Assembly: GCF_026914265.1 (NCBI RefSeq)
Contig: NC_069133.1
Coordinates: 8,067,937-8,131,936, forward strand
Length of the DNA stretch: 64,000 nucleotides
Direction of reading: 5' to 3'
Source of the DNA: Mya arenaria
Lineage: Eukaryota > Mollusca > Bivalvia > Myida > Myidae
Position 1 is the first letter of the stretch; every line of letters starts with the position of its first letter. The position numbers and the translations under genes are program-made. This document shows positions 24,711-58,162 of this stretch, piece after piece. Below the pieces are notes generated by a model. The model did not search any database. It saw only the letters and a program-made list of their open reading frames with translations, and was not told the origin of the DNA.

Positions 24711-25304
24711 ACCTATTTTCCTAGTAGTTCTTTCGGTTTAATCAATTAATTAATCATGTCAAGTTTGTACAGAATAAATTTCCAATCCAGTGATATAAAT
24801 TTAATTATGTGGTCTAAATTATTCCCGCACGATATCTATGTGCGCCTGACGCCTAGTTCTCTATATTGACGTCGTACTGGTACTCAACATCACTTTCATC
24901 GCAGCCAGAATGGTCTTATTTGGTAGCCAATCACTAAAATATAAATACCATTATTCAGTAATCTTGTTTTCAACCATAGTCAATAAGTGCAAGAATTAGT
25001 TCTAAATTGCACTAATTTATATTCGAAAACACGTTTTTCAACCGCTGTTCGATGTAAAATTCCGTGATATACATAGTGTTTTGTAATCGGGGTTGTCATT
25101 GTTAATAAAATATTTGTACTTACTTTCAACTTCTAGAAGCAGATGCCCATTTTTAAGACCGAATAAGCGACTAACAGAGGTGACACATATGTCCCATGTA
25201 ATGATATATGACCTTTGTTTAAACAGTATTTATATGAAAATCTAGGCAATTTTGTGTTTATCCAACATGGCCGACATTTTGACACGAGCCTGAACCATGA
25301 CCTG

Positions 25305-25312
25305 TGACGTCA
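25305..25312. promoter_or_regulatory. CRE-type palindrome TGACGTCA
   Basis: Perfect 8-bp TGACGTCA within CTGTGACGTCACACG, 2.2 kb before the first recognised UNG exon. A match to the CREB/ATF site; function unproven and chance is possible. Confidence 0.25.
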
Positions 25313-26664
25313 CACGCATGATTAATAAAATGAAGTTATGTTATTGGTCATTAATTATAGCTTGCTACCTTGTGCAAAAATAATCACGAAAAAAACGAGG
25401 CAGGAATGCCTTTAAAACTGCGTAATAAATGTTCACCCATATTTGACACTCATGACCTTTAGTCGCGTTTTTTCTCAATTCTTATAATTGTAACATAGTG
25501 TTTCTTTGATTGCATTGTATTTATCGATGTTTGTACTTCATAAAAATGCATTTATAGCAAATAAACAAGCAACAGGTATGAAAGTAAATGACCCTACATT
25601 ACGAGTGCGTAAATATCCGTGTTTAATAAGCTCGATGGATCGAGGTGTAGAAATGAGTAACCATGAAGTAAACGATTAAGTATTTGCATGCACAGTTTAA
25701 AAAAATGACGTTTGCATTTACATATTACGTTCATTATAAATTATTGCAAAGGAGAAAATGGACAGTCACACATATTATGCCAATTAACATTACTTAAATT
25801 AAATTAAGAGCATTATTGTTATAATTTAAATAAAAACTACTTCAATTGTCACTATTAATCTTACCCCCTCTGAATTTCTTCAAAGAATGGCCACGATAAG
25901 GTCATTCTTATTTAACAATTGCACATTATTTTATCTTGGTAGTTCGTGGCTTTAATACCCACCATTCTCAACAAAGATAATTATTATATAATTTTGTATA
26001 GGACACTGCAGGTCTTCTTTTGAAAGTTTTGTGTACACACATTGTAGAAGTCTATTAACTTTAATATAAATAAGGTATTTTAAAGTTTAACGTGTTTTAT
26101 CTATGCTCAAATGTCAGTGCTGAATGACATGCTTTACATGACTTGCATAACCTTTATATAGTCATGTTTACAACTTCATTTTTGTTACAAGCTTTTAATA
26201 CATAAATCCATTTTATTGTACCCTGTGGCCACCTTTTAACAAATAAATATAATTCCCATTCTGATATGTATGATCTAAATATGCTCTTTAAATAACATTT
26301 GAAATTACATCTCTTGTTCAGTGTTAACTTGCCTGTTTACACCAGCCTTACCTATAAAACACATTTTTAAACATACACTTTATCCGTAAATCTTAAAAAA
26401 AAACCTATTACTTTGTTAAACAAGTAAACCAAGCTGGATGATAATAAACCTATATCAGAAGTCGAGGCAAGCTTGGTTGGTCTATGTCAAGCTGAGTTTA
26501 CTAGTAGCAGTATGCAGGTCTTGAGGGTTTATGTGGACTAGAAAATCATAATGTATAAACAAACTATGGAAGCCTGGAAGTGGAATTTCCATGTCATGTT
26601 ATTGAGGTTGTGTTGCTTTACATATATGTTGGCAGACTATGAAATTTAGTCAGTTTGGTATCTT

Positions 26665-26997
26665 TTAAGATGCACTCTTACCCAAAAATAAGATTAACCA
26701 CAATTAATACTATTGTTTTAATATTCCCAAAACGATTGATAAATGTCGAAAACAATGGTTCATATAAAGAATACCGAGTTTAATTGGAAAGAAAGACCAT
26801 GAAACACGGTATTTCTACCTTATGGGATTATAGTAGATCAGTAAATATTTTAGCATTTACCAATCATTTAATATTTTTGCGTTTTCTGTTATTAAATACA
26901 GGGTTTCTTCCTTGTTATCAGTAATATTATTTTTTTTATCAGTCAAAACTAATGTTTGTTATACATGTATTGATTTTGAATAAGAGTGACACTTTAA
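26665..26997 (+). mobile_element. MITE family copy 2
   Basis: Starts TTAAGATGCACTCTTA and ends GAATAAGAGTGACACTTTAA, with TTAA at both ends and imperfect inverted termini. The interior has the shared ACCAATCATTTAATATTTTT block. Located 560 bp before the first recognised UNG exon. Confidence 0.9.
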
Positions 26998-27552
26998 GAG
27001 ATGAAAAAACACTTGGATTCGTAAAAATCAGGACCATCAGCGGCGTTAAGAAACGCTGTGCTGCATTTACACCACTGAGGTAATGACAGAGGGTATGGAT
27101 GCCACGAGTCAGCCAAAACAAAAATGTAAAAAGACGCTTTGCGCCTTCCATTAATATTAATGTGCGGATCCAGCCAAATAAAGAAAATAAATAGCGAAGC
27201 CAGGGACCATGTTCAATAAACATCTTAGATTTAACTTAATAGTAAAATCTAAATATTATGATTGAACTGAAAAACTAATTGGCTTATAATCTGAATGGAA
27301 TCACAGAGGCATTTTAAGGATAGAGAAAAAAATATATTGAACAGTAGAACTACACACTCCTTGATGATGGTTTCATTTTTAGCCGAATCACAAGTTTCGA
27401 CCAGCCAAAATGCACTTGAACAATAATTACTTTTGTTACCTTTTGTCTATATAAATGGCCGACAAACATGAAGACTTGATTATGTTATTTTTTACTTTGC
27501 AGACTTGTGCCACAAGAAATGTCAAAATGATACACTAATAATATCTTTTCAG

Positions 27553-37987
<10,435 letters not shown>

Positions 37988-38230
37988 TCCTAACCCACAA
38001 TGACTGCTTAATATTTCCAGAAGGCAGGTTTATTATAAAGTTTTACAAATTGGAATAAGGTGCGTATTCTCCAAAAGGTTATCCGCATTATGTTTTTATA
38101 TAAAGAAATGTATTTACTTATGACCTATGTTCTTCTGTTTTTACATCTGTTGGCCATGACTATTGACTAGACTTTACTACAGAGTGTTGTATATGCTTTA
38201 TTGTTATGAATGTTGTAACATTGAATGCCG

Positions 38231-38236
38231 AATAAA
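38231..38236 (+). promoter_or_regulatory. Candidate poly(A) signal of UNG
   Basis: AATAAA 244 bp after the UNG stop codon, just before the duplicated segment starts. Confidence 0.45.
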
Positions 38237-38950
38237 CAATTTGTTATGTTATATTAGGGATTGAAATCGATCTAAAATCATAATTGCTCAAAGGAAATAA
38301 TCAATCAAGCTTTTTCGATTAACCTCAGATTAAGTTATCAAATCAAAAAGCTCACAAAAATGTTTAGAATAAGTGTGCTAGCTAAACAATAAATGTACAG
38401 GGATGTTAACTTCTTGCTATACTGGAGTACTGTTTCAATAATCTTATTTAGTGTATAAGTTGAATTGAAAATTATTTATACTGTTAATCAACAATATTTA
38501 TGGCGAGATAAGCCATATAGGGATGATCATGATTGAGATTATGCAATCAATTATCAACAACATGTATCATAACAATCAATTTTCAATAATACACACTTTC
38601 ATTTCAGGCTGATGTTCTTTGTAAATGATTTTGACATTGTTGAACATTTTAGAATTTTGTTTTGTTTGTATTATATTTTAATCTTTTTATCGTTCCTAAC
38701 ACTTACATTGTACAAAAGACTCTAACAGAATATATTAGTTTCTTATGTTCTTGTCAATTTAGAAGCGATGATTTTTCTTGCAAACTATTTAATCTGGACA
38801 CTTTTGAATTGCAAAATAAGCACTGTAAGTTTAACATTTGGGGAAACAAATTGAAATCATGACAAATAACATTAAATGACAAAACATCAGGCCATCTAAT
38901 CAATGTGTGTACGATAAAAGATCATAAGATCATGAAATTCTGTTGAATAC

Positions 38951-39353
38951 TTAAAGTTGCACTCTTACTCCAAAATAAAATTTACCACAATTAATAGAAA
39001 GGTTTTGATGTACCAAAGAGGACGGTAAATGTAAAAAAACAATGGTTTTAATGAAGGACACCGATTTTAATTTGAAAAATAGGTCCAAAAAACATGGTAT
39101 TTCTACCTTATTAGACTAACAGACTATAGTAGATAACAGTAAATCTATTAGCATTCACCAATCATTTAATATTTTTGCGTTTTCAGCTGATATATACACC
39201 ATTACAATCTTGTTGATATTTCCATAAATTCATGATTTAGTAAGTAGTGAAAGGTTTATCACTCAAAATCTATGTTTATAATAGGGTAGGCCATGATACA
39301 GAGTGGTATTATACATGTGTATGTATTGATTTTGAATAAGAGTGTTACTTTAA
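38951..39353 (+). mobile_element. MITE family copy 4
   Basis: TTAAAGTTGCACTCTTACTC at the left, AGTGTTACTTTAA at the right, TTAA on both sides, shared interior block. It lies in the part of copy B that copy A lacks. Confidence 0.88.
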
Positions 39354-41054
39354 ATATGGGCAGAAATTGATTTAAGATATGAAATTAAACTCAATTTATA
39401 AATAAACCAGTCGTAACATTTTCAGCCTTACCTTTTCGTAAAAAAATCTCATTATGACCTGGAAAAAACAGTAACAAAATCGACTGAAGATGGCACCTTT
39501 TTCTTTCATGCTTTACAATGAAATATGGGGGTTAAACAGTGAAATAACAACAGTGAAAATATCACTGCAAAATAAGGAGTGAAAATATCGACTTTCAGAA
39601 CAACTTTTAAATTCCTCTGTAGTAACCTGCCTTGATTAAAACAGAACACTGGACTTTGAACCAGAAAATTTTGTCAAAAAATGTTTAAGAAATGTTTTTT
39701 AAATTTAAATAAATATATATTTGGAAATAAACAACTTATCGTTTATTACCGGTTATCCCGTTTTTTAAACATTTTCCTGATATTTGAAGCTGAATGTTCG
39801 AACATTTGCTTTCATACCAAACAAATTACAGACAAAAACAACTGTTCGAACATACATAGAATTTTATATCATCGTTCAAATGTATTTTGAACTGTTTGTA
39901 GTACGTAAAATTAGTTTCCTGGAAAATTCACACAACAATTTACAGATAATCCGATATTTTTTACCCCACCCACACCTCAAAATTTGTTAACAAACTAGCG
40001 TGGCATTCACTCTTTATCTGGAAAACAAACATGTTTTCAAGCAAAACAGACTGGTCTCTGTAAGTAAGATGACTGAATATTAATTTGCTATGAAACACAT
40101 GCAGTCTTTAACTAAAAGAATGTTTAAAATTCAATGAGTATCCGCATTTGTTTTGCACATTTGACCATCCAAACTTTCATTCATTAAATAGCGGCTAGTA
40201 ATTTCGTTATGTATTCATGCCCAACTTAAAATAAAAGTGTTTACATTATTTATTGGAACATATGTGCACTTATAAAACTTCATTGTTTACTGTTGATAAA
40301 AGCTTTGCACTAAAAAATGAGCGAATAATAAGCTATAAGAATGGATAGCAGAGAACTATTTCACAGCAAACCGAAAATAGAAAAGTTGACAGCTTTAGTT
40401 TTGCATGAGGGGCGCCCTTTTCAAAAAAGGGGGTTATTCAGAATTAAATTAAAAAAAACTAATAAAACTCCGAAAATAAGCATAAAAGAAACAGAAAATT
40501 TGTTTATTTCAGTGTAAGATCGTATTTCATTCCACTTGTGATCATATAAAACACTACATTTTCACTCTTGGCTTTGCCTCTGGTGAAAATATGTTGTTGT
40601 TTTTTCTAAAATACGATCTAACACTAAAAAACAAATATCCTCTATATCCTTTACTTCGTTAGTTGATATTTTTTATATACAATTTCAAGTATATACTAAA
40701 CTATTACAATAGAATATCAAGCAGCTACATTGAGCATTTGTACTGTTTATTTTTCGTTTTTGCAGAACAAAATTTAACCCATTTGAAGGGAAATATGATA
40801 TTATGAATTTGGTGGAAGGGGGAAATGTTGGCCTTTTTCTTGTACATGTATGTATTTAGGCAAGTACTCATCAGGAAAAAAATCCCGTAAATCAGTAGTT
40901 CATGACTGTTGAAAATAAATAGTTGTTATAGATTTGTTTATAGTGAATGGACGAAGAAAATAGTTGTTGCGTGGTTTTTAAATGCATATTATGTTATATT
41001 GAATACCTTTTGAATAAACAGTATCATATAATCTGTTAAGCCTTTTCAACAGTT
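39354..41054. other. Copy-B-specific noncoding DNA
   Basis: AT-rich DNA with no gene. The only structure seen is a foldback at 40,511-40,625. Confidence 0.55.
40511..40625. repeat. Nested foldback repeat
   Basis: AGTGTAAGATCGTATTT (40,511-40,527) pairs with AAATACGATCTAACACT (40,609-40,625) with one mismatch. Inside, TTTTCAC and GTGAAAA form a second, short pairing. Probably part of a dispersed repeat. Confidence 0.7.
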
Positions 41055-41336
41055 AAAGGGTACACACCAGATTGGCACCAAAAAAAGATTTTTCCTGTAA
41101 CGAATCTCAGGACAATTATTTAATAGAATGTGTTACGCTTTGATATCATAATTGTAAAAAAAGTACCAAAATGTAAAACAAAATGTGTCGGAGACCGGGT
41201 TCGAACCCGTGTCGACAAAATTGCAGTCCAGCGTTGTATCCACCGTGTCCATTGTGTTACGATGGCTTACTCCAAACGAGTGGTATATTTAAGCTATATA
41301 CCTAACTTGGTAATATCACGTGATAACATCGACTAG
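41055..41336 (-). mobile_element. tRNA-headed SINE-like element
   Basis: The minus strand shows GTAACACAATGGACACGG (A-box-like), an anticodon-like region, then GGGTTCGAACCCG (perfect B-box palindrome) near 41,210. A body with ATTTTGGTACTTTTTT and GGTGCCAATCTGGTGTG follows. Flanked by AT-rich DNA and absent from copy A. Confidence 0.6.
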
Positions 41337-42993
41337 CCAATCACGCATTACGAATAACTGCTAAATTTAATTAAATTTTAAACTATATGGTACTTCAGTT
41401 AGTAAGTTTCAATGCATTGTACACATTGATTCCAAGTTTATGTCAGTTTTCGACAATTTTCTTTTTTGTCTTGCAAATTCATTATCTGGTGCACAGTTGC
41501 TTTAATGTAATAAAGGTGATATTCCGTAATGGTCCATGTCGTGTCAATAGTAGGTCACATGGCCAAATGTTGACAAAACATCTTGTTAACACTATAGAGG
41601 CCATATGTTGCACCCAATATAACTAAACGATTGGTCACTGAGAATCTATATAAAATCTACATTTAAAGGCCTAGTTTGGTCCTTCTATAAGTGACCCCCC
41701 CCCCCCAAACAAATAAAACAAAAACGTGTATTCTACACAACCTCTGTGTATTGATTTTATTCTAAATGTCTTATCGGATCTCCGATCTGAGTATCCTGCT
41801 GTGCAGTTTTGGAGGTTTTATTATAGAAATGGCCCTGATCCAATAAACAAGAAATTGGCCCCTACTGCGACATCAGTGCAGTTAGCAGGAGATGCACAGC
41901 AGGGGATTGTCATGCCAAACATTCTTTAAACTTGGCCTTTATGTTAAGTTTAATTACATGTATAAGTCTTTCCTGTCAAAATCTGCGTCTCTAGGCCAAA
42001 TGAATTATATATGAAAACCCAAGTCGTCAAGGTCCGTTTTGGCTCATGTCCGATGTAAAGTATGTCTTATTGTCAAATGCTCGGCTGACCTAGAGACATT
42101 TTCAATCCAATCTGTATGAAGCTTGTTGCTATAAAATCTAAATATTCGATTTTATGTCATGTTTGGTTAAAAAAATCCTACTCCCAGCACGAGGTCAACC
42201 ATTGCCAAAGAGATACAACATGTATAGTAACTCTTATAAAGCCACCCTTTCACCCAATCTTCAAAACTCTGACAAAATGTATGTCACCTTAACATCTTCG
42301 AATACGGATCATGTTTGCTTCAAAAAGTAGGTCAATAGGTCAAATGTTAAAAATACCTAGAGACCGCATTGTTTACCCAATCGTTATTAAACTTGACCAG
42401 ATGTTTATGTACGTTATGTTCGTAACTGTTTGGTCAAACAATGGTCACGAGGGCAACAGTCAGAGAGAAACACTTGGTAACCCTTTAGAGGCAATATTTT
42501 CTACTTATTTTTTTGTTCGAATGCGTGTCTCTTTGAAACTATGCCAAGTTCGAGTATGGGTCACGAAGGATCCAAATGTAGGTCATTAGGTTAGCATCAC
42601 GGAGTACATCAAATTCGTCAAAAAAAAACGTTAAAAGGTAAAATGACCTCAGTGTTTATCCCTTTAGATAACAATTCTCAAATTTTCCAATATTCTTACC
42701 AATTATCATTAAATGGTCCAATCTTACAGAAAAAAAATAAAGAACATTTTTTTAAGAAAAAAAAACAGGTGGTACTCAATTAAGCTGATGTGGGTCATGC
42801 AGGGCAACAGTAGAATGGCCTCGTAAATATTTCGGCTGAAGTCGGGTTACCCTGCCGCAGTCTTAACAAAATCTGCCTTGACAACACGCAGAACAGATGT
42901 TAATAAGTTTGTATAACCGTATTTCTGTGCCCATCGACCTCACCGTGTGTCATCATGACTTAAAGTTTATATATCGAAACCAGCCATTTGTTT

Positions 42994-43310
42994 TTATATC
43001 TGACCGCCAAACATCGCGCTCAACGCTTTTCACCTTTCACTTTCAGAAGTGTTTAAACCATACAAGTAACTGACCGCCAAGCATCGCGCTCAACGCTTTT
43101 CACCTTCAGAAGGGTTTTAACCATACTAGTAACTGACCGCCAAGCATCGCGCTCAACGCTTTTCACCTTCAGAAGGGTTTAAACCTTGCAAGTAACTGTC
43201 CGCCAAGCATAGCACTCAACGTTCATCACATTTCAAAAAGTGTGTAAACCATACTAGTAGTATCTGACCGACAAGCAACGCGCTCAACGCTTATCACCTT
43301 ACAAAGTAAA
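42994..43310. repeat. 63-bp tandem repeat in copy B, about five units
   Basis: Same CTGACCGCCAAGCATCGCGC unit as at 1,940-2,310, with one unit fewer. Confidence 0.9.
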
Positions 43311-43954
43311 CACACGTAGCTTGGACACTAAAATAAGGCCTTTCAGTCTTTTAATATTGTTTAAAAGTAATAAATAGACATTTCAAAATAATCATTTTTA
43401 AAAAAAAATATCATTATATTATACATAAATATTTAAAATAAACAAGGTATTAGCCTCCTAGTATCTGACAGCTTAGTAGACGTTGGGCTTTACATTGTGT
43501 TTACCTGCAACACGGTCTTCACATTGAATAACCGAATACGTTATTATTCAAAGGAACTATGTTGTACTAGAGACAACAAAATCTAAAAGGATACATGAGT
43601 TGCATTGAATTTGACGACAATAACAACCTGGCAAAACACGCCGTTGTTTACAATGTTGATACTGCTTGATAATGAAGTGTAAGGCTCGGATATCGACGTT
43701 TTCAAGTTTCCTACCTTGATTAAGTAATATCTGTGTTATTCTTCAATCGATTGAAAACATCAGGCACTCGCTGTTTACAAGCCAATGTTTGCTGCTCGGA
43801 AGCAGGTTGCAACGAGGGGAAAAAATCTATTAGCTGGAATTAACTGCCTTCTAGAACGTGATTTTAATAGTGAAAATTGAAATAGTAAAGTACTGTTCCT
43901 GAGTTATTTTGAAGGTTGTTGACGACTTTTTAAAGGTATGTGAATATACCAAGC

Positions 43955-44957
43955 ATGGTGGCTTGGTCGTCTGTGTTTATACCTGACGGGAGCAGTCTGT
44001 CGTCTGACGGTTCGGACAAGCAGACGACAAAAGGCGCTTTCACGCTTGAGGAGACGCTCCGTTGTTACGTCTGTGAGGAATACTTCACCAAGCCGCGCGT
44101 GCTGCCGTGTGGCCACAGCTACTGCTCCTCATGCATCCTGCAGCTTCGCGAGAACGCGCTTGCGGAGTTCAACAAATCACGTGATCAGAACGCGCACCGG
44201 CGCGGGGAGTGTGGGTTCTTCACGTGTCCTTGGCCTAACTGCCACTATTCGATGCGGATCATGAACGTCTACCGCTGGACGCTCCGAAACAAAGCGCTCG
44301 CCACTGCCGTCGCCGCTGCTAAGAAACGGGAAAGTGAAAGAGAGGTACCTAGTATCAGTAGTTTTTAACTTAACAGATATCGATGTTTTTTATTACATGG
44401 AAACTTCGACAGCATTACTATTTCATTTTGTTCAACAGCTGCTACTTTTTAAACCATTGTTATACTACGCAAGCGGTTAAACGGCGGAATGACTAGCATC
44501 CAAGCATGATCATTAATAATACATAATTCACCATTCAGACAAATATGATATGATACTTAGATAGTCTCTTTCAAGTTTACGGTACTAATATGTCCATCCT
44601 TATCAAATTACAACCTCTGATTCACTTTCAAGCCGTTTAGATCGTATAAGGTTTAATAAACAGCTTCATTTCCAGACGGTCTCACTGCAGACGGATGTGG
44701 ACTGGTCGCAGACCATCGTCTCAATCTCATCTGCTGTGATGAATCCCCTGGGCAAACGTCACAGGCGCCACGTGCCCACCAAGACGACACCGGAAGTGCT
44801 CTTCCAGCACTTGATCCAAAACACGGTGTCCGTGGACAGTATCTCGGACAGCAAACACTGTCGTCTGCCATGGAATAAAAATGGCGGGAAAACGTCATGG
44901 GCGTCATATGTGTTTTTGTTCGGTATGACGATCGTAGACCAATCCTTAAAACCCTAG
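43955..44957 (+). CDS. RING-finger protein (TRIM-like RING), probable E3 ubiquitin ligase
   Basis: Exon 1 (43,955-44,344) starts at ATG and ends at the donor GAG|GTACCT. Exon 2 (44,676-44,957) follows the acceptor TTCCAG in matching phase and ends in a stop, giving 223 residues. Exon 1 encodes a RING: CYVC, then CGHSYCSSC, then FTCPWPNC; the last cysteine pair is four residues apart rather than the usual two. RING domains bind two zinc ions and recruit ubiquitin-conjugating enzymes. The region after the RING (RWTLRNKALATAV) resembles that of TRIM-type proteins. Exon 1 is GC-richer than its surroundings. Exon 2 has a basic RHRRH stretch but no family I recognise, and shows little constraint against its duplicate, so its place in the protein is less sure. 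Without splicing the frame would end at 44,368. Confidence 0.72.
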
Positions 44958-45539
44958 TAGGGTTAATTATATTTACTTTATAAATGTGATTCATGCTTTG
45001 TTGATGAGGGTAAATTCACTAAACCGTTCAAGGAATCTTCACACATCACAACCATTCTTTGCACGTTTCAATGATTCAACAATGTTGCATCCAACCACAG
45101 TGTACAAAAAGTGTGTTCATAATATTCACACCCCTCCCAATTTAGGACCATCCCACTGGTCTTTTGAGACACATTTATGCACATCCCGATTCATATCCTA
45201 TATGCCAGGCGCCTGGCAGAAAGGCAACCGGTACCCATTTATTTAACTAGCTATTAGGACAGCAACCGTCCATATCAGAACACGCCCGTCCTAAATCTAT
45301 GTAAAACTTTATTTGCATCAAATTGATCATTTCCTCGACGATCAAAGCCTAAACACAGGCTGGCACAATAACCTATATCTTGATTACTGAGAACATTTTC
45401 GAAACAACAGTAATTAAGAAAATATGGGTGTTTGTGTCCAGATTATGCATCAATATATATATTCTTAGGCTAACTATTTACAGACAACCAATTGAATTGC
45501 CAGAAATTCATTCCACAATTTCATTCCAGTTGTCAGCGC

Positions 45540-45835
45540 TCCTTTCATTTCGCGTGTACCTCCGTTTATTTCGCGTGCACCTCCGCTTATTTCGCGTGGT
45601 CCACCGTTTATTTCGCGTGCACCTTCATTTAATTCGTGTGCACCTCCGTTTATTTCGCGTGCACCTTCGTTTAATTCGCGTGCAGCTCCGTTTATTTCGC
45701 TTGCGCTTCCGTTAATTTCGCGTGCACCTCCGATAATTTCGCGTGCACTTTCGATAATTTCGCGTTCACTTCCGCTAATTTCCGGCGTGCACCACCGCTT
45801 ATTTCGCGTGCACCTCCGTCAATTTCGAGTGCATC
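45540..45835. repeat. 21-bp minisatellite in copy B
   Basis: About fourteen units resembling CACCTCCGTTTATTTCGCGTG. Counterpart of 4,563-4,826; the minus strand reads as seven-residue repeats (LSEVHAK). Confidence 0.85.
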
Positions 45836-46571
45836 TGTGAACATATCGTCTCGATGGTAAATTGAAACCATCATATATGTAAAAAAAGAAGCAAAAGCGT
45901 CGCGGAGCGAATGCTAATCTGTTCTTTATTTCATTTGAACAAGGGAAATAACTCAATAATTCTTCATGATCGAATTATGGACATTACTTTATATGTTCAT
46001 TTTGTCTCCGAAAACATGCGTGTAAATTTTATTTAAAGATATCGAACGTCTGTTTCCGTAAAAAAAAAACATGAGCTAAAAAAACGTAAAGCTTTCTAGT
46101 CCATCATTTAATTAACATCGAAATTTAGAGTGAACGCCGTCAATGTTCATTAAATCTATCAGAAAGGACACTGGAACTATGGAATACATGTAACGTTTGA
46201 TGTCAATGTGTAGTATTGTTTCATGCTCTATAATTTGGTATGAAGTTGTGATTCATTTTTAACATTTGTCTACATGTCATTAAAGCATTTTGTCATTCAC
46301 TCAGTGCTTGTGAATTTCTGTGAAAGTTTTTTCCCCTGTTAAGGAAACATTTCTCATAGTTTATTGTACAGTAGATAAGATTCTATTGCATTTTGTCAGA
46401 CTTCATGTTGCTCTATTGTTTGTAGATAAATTCACAATAAATGTGGTAAAATGTTATGTTATTGATATCTTCAGCTGTTTACCATCTATACAAACATTTA
46501 CATTTGCTGTGTTCAAATCAATAGCATGGATCATCGTTGACTCGCAAATATTTCGTTGGCAACCATTTTGT

Positions 46572-46956
46572 TTAAAGTGACACTCTTATTCAAATCAATA
46601 CATACACATGTATATCAAACATAAATTTTGACTGATAATCCTTTAACTACTTTCTAAATAATGCATTTATGTAAAATATTAAATACTGATAAAACGATTG
46701 TAACCGTGTATTTAATAGCAGAAAGTGCAAAAAAACGTTAAATGATTGGTGAATGCTCAAAGATTTACTGTTGTCTACTATAAGTCTCATAAGGTAGAAA
46801 TACCATGTTTTATGCGCATTTATTTCAAATTAAACTCGGTATCCTTCAGATGAACGATTGTGTTTGACTTTTATTCGTCCTTTTTGGAATATTAAAACAA
46901 TACTATTAATTGTGGAGAATCTTATTTGGGAGTATTCAGCAAGAGTGCACCTTTAA
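46572..46956 (-). mobile_element. MITE family copy 5, with empty site in the duplicate
   Basis: Left end TTAAAGTGACACTCTTATTC, right end AAGAGTGCACCTTTAA, TTAA at both ends. At the matching place in copy A (5,505-5,508) there is one TTAA and no element, followed by the same TTTATTG flank. This supports insertion into a TTAA target after the segmental duplication. Confidence 0.9.
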
Positions 46957-47593
46957 AGTTTATTGAAATGGAGTTATTTTACTTACGTTTATGAACAAAC
47001 ACCAATCAACAAATGGCCGATCATAATAACATTGGACAGAATTTGGTAAATCCAAGCCTAAAATATATTTCAATTTTCAACAACATTACTAACTTTTTGG
47101 GCAAAATAGAGCATTTTCAGACACATTTTTAAGTAATCACTAACAAAACAGCGTTATTTGATCTTTTTTATTTATGTTTTAGATCATTGAAGCATTCATA
47201 TATAACATTATAGTGCCACACAAAGAAGGGTCATAAGAATACCCATTTCTACATTCTTTTTCGGAATCACCAGGGTAACATACCAGTTATTCACATCTTT
47301 TTCTACCAATCTTGACTAAAGTCGCTCAACTGACACTCTACAGTTCCTATTTTTTAATTAGATATTTTTCATGGCAAGATTCACAAGCAGTTACAATTAT
47401 CTCAAACAAAATCACAAATATTTTTTTTAACCCAGGTCAAACAATGATCACATGGTTTAGCTCAAGCTTGTCTGGTTTTATCCGCTGTATTAATAACAAC
47501 ATTTTATATCTGTTTAAACGTATTCTAAAATCCACTAACAGACGGATTGTCCAGCAAATCATGACAATATTTCTCTATAATGCTGATAAGCCA

Positions 47594-57743
<10,150 letters not shown>

Positions 57744-58162
57744 GTTGGTTTGTTCGATTACTCTAAAAATAGAATTTTAATCGATTATAAAACGGAGCCT
57801 GATCAATGTGTTCTTTTCCTTGTATTCGATTTAATTTGATTGTACATACTGTATTACTAAGAATTAATTATGTCAAATATTTCACTCAACTTGAATTTCT
57901 GATATTTTTAAAGTTTTTATTGGAACAAGTCAAGATTTCGTAATTAATAGAAATTATGACAAACGGGATTATCTTTTTCTGAAAAAAGTGTTTTCTAACC
58001 GACACACAATATACATGTACATTACTGTGAGATACATGTACATAGATGGTCGATAACTGACAAAGATGATAAAGTATAATTGTGGCATAAATAAGAACTA
58101 TTACTTTGCCGTATACTTTTGGCATGAGCCTTTAATTGCCTGAAGTTGTAAAGTTCGTAGGT
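57744..58162. promoter_or_regulatory. Shared intergenic region of LAP (-) and NADAR gene (+)
   Basis: The two start codons face away from each other 419 bp apart, so both core promoters and 5' UTRs should lie here. The DNA is AT-rich, and no convincing TATA box or factor site was picked out. A small splice-acceptor-like TTCGTAG lies just before the NADAR ATG, so a further 5' exon is possible. Confidence 0.55.

Larger units (their letters stand above)
24720..27552. other. Intergenic or UNG upstream region
   Basis: No coding exon could be recognised. It holds a CRE-type palindrome (25,305-25,312) and MITE copy 2 (26,665-26,997). An upstream, possibly noncoding or N-terminal, UNG exon probably lies here because the exon at 27,553 starts behind a splice acceptor, but I cannot place it. 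Confidence 0.5.

Noticed and set aside
41185-41280. Possible true tRNA gene with a perfect B-box
   Set aside because: The cloverleaf is not convincing, and the sequence continues into a repeat body; read as a SINE head.
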